The notes under the pieces were generated by a model that was given only the letters and a program-made list of their open reading frames with translations, was not told the DNA's origin and made no database searches. Made by a program: the position numbers and the translations under genes. A stretch of 15,304 nucleotides of DNA. Origin: Chlorobiota bacterium. Lineage in GTDB: Bacteria > Bacteroidota > Bacteroidia > Bacteroidales > JAADJA01. The DNA lies in NCBI GenBank assembly GCA_030592565.1, contig JAUVIX010000037.1, positions 1-15,304 of the forward strand, written 5' to 3'. How positions within the stretch are numbered: the stretch's first letter is position 1; the number at the start of each line of letters is the position of its first letter. Positions 8,387-13,896 of the stretch are shown piece by piece.

Positions 8387-8614
8387 TATACTATCTAAAT
8401 AAAGTTCGAGTATTTCGTCTGAATGGACTGCAATTATCTGGTCTATCTCTTCTGAGCCGGGTAAGTAATAAACTTCAACATAAAAGCCATAAACATTATA
8501 AAGCTGTATGTTGTAAATTCCATAATTTCTCTCGGCAACGTGTTGACCATTGTTTAATATTACATAACATTTTAAATCTTCGGTCAAATTCTGAAAGTCA
8601 ATAGATGTAATCAC
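8363..8614 (-). CDS. Small uncharacterised acidic protein (83 aa)
   Basis: I do not recognise a named family. The predicted protein is soluble, acidic and rich in aromatic residues, with alternating beta-like segments (YVILNNG, YNIQLYNVYGFYVEVYYL) followed by a helical C-terminus (EILELYLDSIDISDLFM). This pattern suggests a small beta-sheet fold. The only available start is GTG at 8612-8614; a stop lies 18 nt upstream in frame and there is no ATG between. It sits 35 nt downstream of a 41-aa membrane-protein gene on the same strand, so the two are probably cotranscribed. It converges on the methionine operon. The composition looks like real protein rather than a chance frame, and no overlapping gene explains it. 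Function unknown. Confidence 0.7.
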   Translation of the reverse strand: MITSIDFQNLTEDLKCYVILNNGQHVAERNYGIYNIQLYNVYGFYVEVYYLPGSEEIDQIIAVHSDEILELYLDSIDISDLFM

Positions 8615-8649
8615 GGTCTTAAATTTTTGTTAATATTTTGTTTAATTTT

Positions 8650-8775
8650 TTACTGAATTAAAAAGATGCTGACTATTGCTATTACTAAACTTACCACCTG
8701 AATGTAGAAAAAGGTTCTGGAAAAATTTTCTTCTGATTTTCTTAGTTCCGCCTTTTTGATTTCTTCGTTGCTCAT
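8650..8775 (-). CDS. 41-aa single-pass membrane protein (small ORF)
   Basis: This short frame starts with ATG and encodes a charged N-terminus (MSNEEIKKAELRKSEENFSR), then a continuous hydrophobic segment from about residue 21 to 40 (TFFYIQVVSLVIAIVSIFLI) and a final Gln. The layout is that of a small inner-membrane protein with a short cytoplasmic tail. The nearby sequence is otherwise non-coding, and the sharp split between the charged and hydrophobic halves argues for a real gene. It lies 35 nt upstream of the 83-aa gene on the same strand. A near-match to the -7 element (TACAATTTG on the minus strand, spacer one base too long) lies just upstream. No family is recognised; conservation would decide whether it is real. 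Confidence 0.5.
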   Translation of the reverse strand: MSNEEIKKAELRKSEENFSRTFFYIQVVSLVIAIVSIFLIQ

Positions 8776-9199
8776 TTTTAAATTCTGTTCAAATTGTAAT
8801 TACTAGTTCTTCAGTGTGATTCTCTCCTATTACAAAAGCGTACCAAAGTTGAGAAATCGCAAAAAATCGTTGATAGTCAGGTAGATAGGGGAAACTCCAA
8901 AAGCAAGTTCATTATCCGAAAATAAGAGGGTATTTCATTTTCGTAGATTGGTGTATAAATTGGGAAGCAGGTTCAAACGGGAATGATAAATGTATTATTA
9001 AACTTCCAACTTGCTGAAATATAAAGTGAAAGGTATTTAATTCGTTTAAGGCTTAAGAAATTTACTCACAGGAATTGTCATTCACAGCGGATAATACATT
9101 GCTTAAATGCCTATAAATCGGTATATTCCGAATGTGGATACTCAATTGTGAGTTTTGGGTATTTTCAGAATGAATACAACCGTGGTTATTCCATAAAAA
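8776..9199. other. Intergenic region with no recognisable gene
   Basis: About 420 nt between the small-gene pair and the palindromic terminator. Only very short frames occur on either strand. A weak hairpin (ACTCA 9140-9144 with TGAGT 9149-9153, followed by TTTGGGT) is the only local structure I noticed. It probably includes the promoter of the small genes at its left end. Nothing in it resembles a known RNA or mobile element. Confidence 0.5.
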
Positions 9200-9227
9200 A
9201 ACCTCCGGTGGAATTCCACCGGAGGTT
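9200..9227 (-). terminator. Perfect palindromic rho-independent terminator
   Basis: A perfect 28-nt palindrome: a 12-bp GC-rich stem AACCTCCGGTGG / CCACCGGAGGTT around AATT. On the minus strand it is followed by a run of seven T (A-run at 9194-9200 on the plus strand), the classic intrinsic terminator layout. It lies 23 nt beyond the stop of the TAXI-type protein gene and so ends that transcript. Confidence 0.9.
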
Positions 9228-9250
9228 CTGTTTATTATTTGTTAAAACTA

Positions 9251-10150
9251 TTACTTGTAGAGAGGCCAATCCATAGCATTCCACTCTTGTAAGTTAACTT
9301 CTTTCCATTTTGGATGTCCCACCTCTTTTAGTTTGGCAAGATTTGCATTCAGCTCATTGATTAACTCACTCAATTCGCCTTTATCCTCATCAGTAAGTTT
9401 ATCCTCATTAACGATGAGTAATGTTTTGACATTAAACGTTGGAACATCATGGTCAAGCCACATATAATCTGTAGTGCGGATCGTATCATTATTATAGTAC
9501 TTTGCCCATCCGTTGAAGTCATTTAACTCTACAAGGTCAAGAGGCACAGATATAGCTTTGGGGTTCATGTTAAGTTTTTCTATCGGAGCAGTACCGACAA
9601 TGAAAAATGCATCGATTTGGCCCATAAAAAGGGCGTTTAAAGTCTGGTCAAAATGAATATTTCTCGAACTCCAGGCAACCTTTGATTTGTCTTTAATCAG
9701 AGATGCAGTTGCATATGTTCCCATATTTTTAGTCCCGATAGCAACTATCTTTTTTTGTAAATCCTGAAGTTTTTTGATGCCGCTTTCTTTAGTTGTGACT
9801 ATATGAATTTCTTCGTTTGCCAAAGGCGCAATAACTTTTAAACTGTTAGTAACCTCCGTATTCATACGACTGTCATAAGCTTTCATAAAATAGAGATAAT
9901 CTTCCTGGATTAATGCTATCTTGTAAGGTGATTCCGGGTCAGTAATTTGCCTGAAATTGTCTGCTGATCCGCTGCTTTTTTTATTAATAAACGGTTTGGT
10001 GTCTTCTCCACCAATAACAGTATTTAAATCTTCTACAAACCTGTAATAAGTTAGCTGCTCAGGCCCCGACAGGATTGTTAATTGTGCAAATGTGCTGTAA
10101 GTAGCAGAAACTGCGAATAACAGAATCAGAATGGAAATTTTTGTTTTCAT
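9251..10150 (-). CDS. TAXI-family (TRAP-type) periplasmic solute-binding protein, apparently orphan
   Basis: A 299-aa exported protein. Residues 1-22 form a signal peptide (MKTK, hydrophobic core, likely cleavage at TFA/Q). The mature part resembles the TAXI branch of TRAP solute receptors: LTILSGPEQLTYYRF near the start, a central IAPLANEEIHIVTTKESGIKKLQDL segment, IGTKNMGTYATA (138-149) at the position of the family's GxxxSGT loop, and LNALFMGQIDAFFIVGTAP (171-189). In the family, such proteins bind small organic acids or amino acids for a TRAP permease. No DctQ/DctM-like membrane gene is present on either side, so the permease is elsewhere or the protein serves another role, such as a sensor ligand binder. 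It is monocistronic, with its own -7 element and a strong terminator. It is divergent from the octaheme cytochrome gene. Substrate unknown. Confidence 0.85.
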   Translation of the reverse strand: MKTKISILILLFAVSATYSTFAQLTILSGPEQLTYYRFVEDLNTVIGGEDTKPFINKKSSGSADNFRQITDPESPYKIALIQEDYLYFMKAYDSRMNTEVTNSLKVIAPLANEEIHIVTTKESGIKKLQDLQKKIVAIGTKNMGTYATASLIKDKSKVAWSSRNIHFDQTLNALFMGQIDAFFIVGTAPIEKLNMNPKAISVPLDLVELNDFNGWAKYYNNDTIRTTDYMWLDHDVPTFNVKTLLIVNEDKLTDEDKGELSELINELNANLAKLKEVGHPKWKEVNLQEWNAMDWPLYK

Positions 10151-10189
10151 AATTTATTTAGTTTAAATGTTATTTTTTATTTAGAATTG

Positions 10190-10197
10190 CAAAAGTA
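10190..10197 (-). promoter_or_regulatory. Putative -7 element of the TAXI-type protein gene
   Basis: The minus strand reads TACTTTTG, an exact TAnnTTTG match, ending 39 nt before the ATG at 10150. A TTG lies about 24 nt further upstream on the same strand (10222-10224), at or slightly beyond the upper limit of -33 spacing. Confidence 0.5.
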
Positions 10198-10240
10198 ATA
10201 AAAAAATGAAAAGAAATATTCCAATCTTCCTTTTTATTAA

Positions 10241-10248
10241 TAGTTTTG
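10241..10248 (+). promoter_or_regulatory. Possible -7 element of the octaheme cytochrome gene
   Basis: TAGTTTTG matches TAnnTTTG on the plus strand, but lies about 100 nt upstream of the ATG and has no clear -33 partner. It would give a roughly 95-nt AT-rich leader. Position makes this less certain than the other -7 calls. Confidence 0.3.
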
Positions 10249-10351
10249 TAACAACATAAAAACGATTTTTGTAGAATTCGATATGTGATGAATTTGAATT
10301 TTTATAGAAAATATGTTGCTGTAAATATAATTGTTCCAATATAATTATTCT

Positions 10352-12667
10352 ATGAAACTTATTAATGTAAAAAAATTGCATTCCAGTGGTATTACTTTTA
10401 TCGGGGTTATGCTAATTTTATTTACCATTTTACTTACCCAATGCAATAATCCTGAAAAAATTCAGATGTCAAAAGCAATTTTTGTTGGAAGAGAAAGTTG
10501 TATTGAGTGCCATGAAGATGAATATCATTCCTGGAAAGGCTCTGACCATGATCTTGCTATGGACACTGCAACTGATGAAACAGTACTGGGCGACTTCAAT
10601 AATGCGGAGTTTGAGCGGGATGGCTTTGTAAGCAAGATGTATAAAAAGGATGGTAAGTTTTACGTTCACACACGAGGCCCCGACGGTAAGCCCGGAGATT
10701 TTCAGATAGCATATACTTTTGGATTCAGACCATTACAGCAATATCTTGTTCCTTTTGAGGATGGAAGGTTTCAGTGTTTGCAGATAACGTGGGATACAGA
10801 CAGGAAATGCTGGTATCATCTTTCCGATTCTATTCATCAGGGTGAGGTCATCAAACCCGACGACTGGCTTTACTGGACTAATAACGGACAGAACTGGAAC
10901 GGAATGTGTGCTGAGTGCCACTCAACAAATCTGAAGAAAAATTATGATCCTGAAACTCACATCTTTCATACAACCTGGTCTGAAATAGATGTCAGTTGCG
11001 AGGCTTGCCATGGCCCCTCTTCCGAACATCTTAAGTGGGCAGAAATACCGGAAGAAAAGCGCACTCACGATAATAATTACGGCCTTGTGGTACAGACAAG
11101 CACTATTTCATCCGATCAGCTTATCGGGCAATGCGCCTACTGTCATGCACGCCGTAGTTCATTTGAGGACTTTATTCATCCACGAAAGGAAATATTTGAC
11201 ATTATGGGTCCCCAGTATCCTGTTGAGCCTTACTATCACGTTGATGGACAAATTCTTGAGGAGGATTATGTTTACTCCTCTTTTGTGCAGAGTAAAATGT
11301 ATATGAACAATGTGAGATGTACTGACTGTCACGATGTCCATAGTCTGAAAGTAAAATACGAAGGTGAAAATAAGTTGTGTGAGGCATGTCACGTGAAAGC
11401 GGATTATGATACGTACCAACATCATTTTCATAAATACCCTGGTGAGGATGGAAAGCCAATTGTGCTGAATAATGGGGAACGTGTGATTGATGTCGGTGAA
11501 GGCTCAAAGTGTATTAATTGCCACATGCCTGGTGGTTACTATATGGGAGTCGATTTTAGACGCGATCATAGCATGAGGATTCCTCGTCCTGATTTGAGTA
11601 TTGAACTTGGAACTCCTAATGCCTGTAATAGCCAGTGTCATACTAATGAAACAGCCAAATGGGCAGCCGATTTTACGGAAAAATGGTATGGTTTGAAAAA
11701 ACGTCCTCAATTCGGTGAGCCATTCTCAAAGGCTTTAAGCGGTGATGTTTCTTCCGTTGGGGATTTGACAGGTATAGTGGTCGATAAACTTAATCCTCCC
11801 ATTATCAGGGCAGCTGCCACAAGATATCTCGGACAATATCCATCACAAAAATCATATGATGTGATTATAAAGATGCTGAACGACCCAAATCCATTGTTGA
11901 GGGATGAGGCAGTAAAGTCATTTCCAGTAACCGCCTGGAATGATTATGTCAGTTATTTATCACCTATGTTAAAAGACTCTGTACGACTTGTACGATTGAG
12001 CTCTTCTTCTGCATTGTCAGCTGTTCCTGCCGAATACATCGACTCCGTAATAAAAATCAATCTTGACAGAGGTATCAGTGAATATATTGAAGTAATGAAT
12101 TACAGTGCTGATTTTGCAGCAAGCCGGCATAATCTCGGGAACATGTATTCAAATCTTGGGGACCTAAAAAAGGCTGAAGAAAACTATAAAGAGGCGATAA
12201 GAATTGATAATCTTTTTTATCCGGCCAAAATAAATCTTGCTATGATGTATAATAAAGCAGGAGATAATGAAAAGACTGAAATCTTGCTTAAGGATGTGAT
12301 TAGAATTAATCCTGAATTACCTGATACTTACTATTCTCTCGGTCTCTTAATGGCTGAAAAGGGCGATTATGAAGCGGCAGCCGGATACTTGCAAAAGGCG
12401 TCTGATCTTATGCCTGACAGACCAAGAGTTCATTTTAATCTTGCTCTGACACTTCAATACCTTAAACGAATGCCGGAGGCTAAAGAAGCATTTCTGAAAG
12501 CCTATAATCTTGACCCTGATAACGGAGATTATATTTCAGCATTGGTTGGTTTCTGCCTGGAAAGGAACAATAAAACTGAAGCACGAAAATATTTGCTCAA
12601 CTGGATTAATTTACATCCTGAAGACAAATCAGCGCAGGAAATGCTTGATAGAATTGACGAAAAATAA
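10352..12667 (+). CDS. Octaheme c-type cytochrome lipoprotein with HEAT-like and TPR repeats
   Basis: A 771-aa exported multiheme protein. Residues 1-30 are a signal peptide with a probable lipobox ending LLTQC (Cys31), implying a membrane-anchored lipoprotein. Seven CXXCH motifs begin at Cys50, 186, 216, 261, 323, 343 and 387. An eighth motif is spaced CX3CH (Cys425, Cys429, His430; TPNACNSQCH), giving eight potential hemes, and further His residues (e.g. 358, 360, 406) could be distal ligands. Residues ~480-565 look like HEAT repeats (IIRAAATRYLG, PLLRDEAVKSF). Residues ~588-765 hold TPR units (NLGNMYSNLGDLKKAEENY, YYSLGLLMAEKGDYEAAAGYL). The architecture matches the multiheme-cytochrome/TPR proteins often placed near the cytochrome c554 family. 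It presumably acts in periplasmic or surface electron transfer; no catalytic activity can be assigned. I chose ATG 10352; an in-frame TTG at 10331 would displace the signal peptide. The sirtuin follows 41 nt later but has its own -7 element. Confidence 0.92.
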   Translation: MKLINVKKLHSSGITFIGVMLILFTILLTQCNNPEKIQMSKAIFVGRESCIECHEDEYHSWKGSDHDLAMDTATDETVLGDFNNAEFERDGFVSKMYKKDGKFYVHTRGPDGKPGDFQIAYTFGFRPLQQYLVPFEDGRFQCLQITWDTDRKCWYHLSDSIHQGEVIKPDDWLYWTNNGQNWNGMCAECHSTNLKKNYDPETHIFHTTWSEIDVSCEACHGPSSEHLKWAEIPEEKRTHDNNYGLVVQTSTISSDQLIGQCAYCHARRSSFEDFIHPRKEIFDIMGPQYPVEPYYHVDGQILEEDYVYSSFVQSKMYMNNVRCTDCHDVHSLKVKYEGENKLCEACHVKADYDTYQHHFHKYPGEDGKPIVLNNGERVIDVGEGSKCINCHMPGGYYMGVDFRRDHSMRIPRPDLSIELGTPNACNSQCHTNETAKWAADFTEKWYGLKKRPQFGEPFSKALSGDVSSVGDLTGIVVDKLNPPIIRAAATRYLGQYPSQKSYDVIIKMLNDPNPLLRDEAVKSFPVTAWNDYVSYLSPMLKDSVRLVRLSSSSALSAVPAEYIDSVIKINLDRGISEYIEVMNYSADFAASRHNLGNMYSNLGDLKKAEENYKEAIRIDNLFYPAKINLAMMYNKAGDNEKTEILLKDVIRINPELPDTYYSLGLLMAEKGDYEAAAGYLQKASDLMPDRPRVHFNLALTLQYLKRMPEAKEAFLKAYNLDPDNGDYISALVGFCLERNNKTEARKYLLNWINLHPEDKSAQEMLDRIDEK

Positions 12668-12681
12668 ACTTATTTTTTTAT

Positions 12682-12689
12682 TACTTTTG
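12682..12689 (+). promoter_or_regulatory. Putative -7 element of the sirtuin gene
   Basis: TACTTTTG, an exact TAnnTTTG match, ends 19 nt before the sirtuin ATG, implying a very short leader. It is the same octamer found before metH and the TAXI-type gene. No -33 element is evident, and read-through from the cytochrome gene is also possible. Confidence 0.4.
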
Positions 12690-12708
12690 CTTTTAATATG
12701 GATTGAAT

Positions 12709-13452
12709 ATGGAAAACAAATTATTTAAAGCAGCAGCCAAAGCAATAAATGAGTCTAATATTACAACTGCATTTACCGGAGCAGGAATCTCGGTAGAGAG
12801 TGGTATTCCTCCGTTCAGAGGCAAGGACGGTCTTTGGAGTAAATATGATATGAAAACCCTTGAGTTAGATTTCTTCCATCAGAATCCTCTGGAGTCCTGG
12901 TCTGTTATCAAAGAGATTTTTTATGATTATTATGGTAAAGCCAATCCGAACAGGGCACATTATGTCCTTGCCGAAATGGAAGAGGCCGGACTGTTAAAAT
13001 CAATAATTACTCAAAATATCGACAACCTTCATTATGAGGCCGGTAATAAGACTGTTTATGAGTTTCATGGTAATATGAAAAAGCTGGTTTGCACAGGATG
13101 TCATAATCACTTTACAGTTGATAATATTGATTTTGAGAATCTTCCACCGAGATGTGAATCATGTGGCGGATTGATTAAACCCGATTTTATTTTCTTTGGG
13201 GAAGGCATTCCGCAGGATGCTTATGCTAATTCTTTTCAGGATGCCTCAAGTTGCGATGTTATGCTGGTAATAGGTACAACCGGAGAGATTATGCCGGCTT
13301 CGCAATTACCATATCTTGCTAAACAGAACGGTGCAACAATAATTGAAGTAAATATGGAAACTTCAAAATATACAAATTCGTTAACCGACATCTCCCTTCA
13401 GGGAAAGGCAACAGAAGTGATGGGGAAGCTGGGAGAGGAGTTGGGAATATAA
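12709..13452 (+). CDS. Sirtuin: NAD-dependent protein deacylase
   Basis: A 247-aa cytoplasmic Sir2-family enzyme that removes acyl groups from lysines using NAD+. The NAD-binding GAGISVESGIPPFRG spans 24-38. TQNIDNLH (101-108) carries the conserved Asn103 and Asp105. The catalytic His120 sits in EFHGN. Zinc ligands are Cys128/Cys131 and Cys149/Cys152. KPDFIFFGE (157-165) and IGTTGEIMPAS (188-198) complete the Rossmann fold. The length is typical for CobB/SIR2 proteins. In E. coli CobB and human SIRT5 a Tyr-x-x-Arg pair favours succinyl/malonyl substrates. The aligned segment here is FYDYYGK (71-77): Tyr72 is kept and the Arg appears replaced by Tyr75, so a deacetylase preference is possible but the alignment is by eye. 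ATG 12709 was chosen over a TTG two codons earlier. It is downstream of the cytochrome gene with no obvious functional link. Confidence 0.95.
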   Translation: MENKLFKAAAKAINESNITTAFTGAGISVESGIPPFRGKDGLWSKYDMKTLELDFFHQNPLESWSVIKEIFYDYYGKANPNRAHYVLAEMEEAGLLKSIITQNIDNLHYEAGNKTVYEFHGNMKKLVCTGCHNHFTVDNIDFENLPPRCESCGGLIKPDFIFFGEGIPQDAYANSFQDASSCDVMLVIGTTGEIMPASQLPYLAKQNGATIIEVNMETSKYTNSLTDISLQGKATEVMGKLGEELGI

Positions 13453-13525
13453 AAACCAGCAAACCTTTGTTGTAATAAATGAAACAGTCATTATTTCTTT
13501 AAAACACAGAGGAGAATGATTATAA

Positions 13526-13645
13526 GCTCCGTAGGAGCGACATTTTGGTAGCCCCGTATGGAGCGAAGCGGAATGCGGGGATAAAGGAGCGAAAAGAGGT
13601 TTTGGCGGGATTTTTGCCCGAAGGAAGCAAAAATCGTGACAAAAC
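13526..13645. repeat. Composite three-hairpin intergenic repeat (REP-like)
   Basis: This GC-richer block stands out from its AT-rich surroundings. Hairpin 1 is GCTCC-GTA-GGAGC (13526-13538). Hairpin 2 pairs CCCCGTAT (13552-13559) with ATGCGGGG (13573-13580), with one G-T wobble. Hairpin 3 is compound: GTTTTG (13599-13604) with CAAAAC (13640-13645), then GATTTTTGC (13609-13617) with GCAAAAATC (13627-13635), separated by symmetric 4-nt internal loops. GGAGCGA occurs three times exactly 26 bp apart (13534, 13560, 13586). No protein is encoded. From memory, blocks starting GCTCCGTAGGAGCGACAT recur in Bacteroidetes genomes, which would make this a dispersed repeat; only one copy is in this window. 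Confidence 0.7.
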
Positions 13646-13715
13646 GTAAAAGCAAATAGTTCAGTATGTTATAAAGTTTTAAACAGATGAGAAAGTTAAA
13701 TATTTGATAATGAAC

Positions 13716-13768
13716 GTATAAGCAAAAGTTGAGATGACATTTATACCAAGTTCAACTTATGCTTATAC
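13716..13768. repeat. Long inverted repeat upstream of the FG-GAP gene
   Basis: Arms GTATAAGCAAAAGTTGA (13716-13732) and TCAACTTATGCTTATAC (13752-13768) are complementary over 17 positions with a single mismatch, separated by 19 nt. It is AT-rich, has no T-run after it, and lies about 130 nt upstream of the next start codon. It could be a protein-binding dyad, a remnant of a mobile element, or an RNA hairpin; nothing else in the window matches it by eye. Confidence 0.65.
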
Positions 13769-13896
13769 AGTAGGAATGAATACAATTAAAAAATAGAATG
13801 AGTTTGGTTATGAGTTATTCATATATTGCAACGGTCTTAGAATGTATTTTTACTTCAAAACATAAATAGATTTATTAGCATTTTAAAATTAGTATT

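Noticed and set aside
10331..10351. TTG start of the octaheme cytochrome
   Set aside because: The extra MFQYNYS would precede the signal peptide; ATG 10352 puts the basic residues and hydrophobic core in the right place.
10500..11720. Cys/His-rich minus-strand and alternate-frame ORFs within the cytochrome gene
   Set aside because: They arise from the complementary strand or other frames of the heme-motif region and show no family features.
13478..13500. Hairpin AATGA / TCATT followed by ATTTCTTT as sirtuin terminator
   Set aside because: Only a 5-bp AT-rich stem; expected often by chance in this composition.
13526..13645. CRISPR array or tRNA-like gene in the structured intergenic block
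   Set aside because: There are no repeated units with unique spacers of constant type (only a 7-bp motif recurs) and no cloverleaf with anticodon and T-arm consensus.
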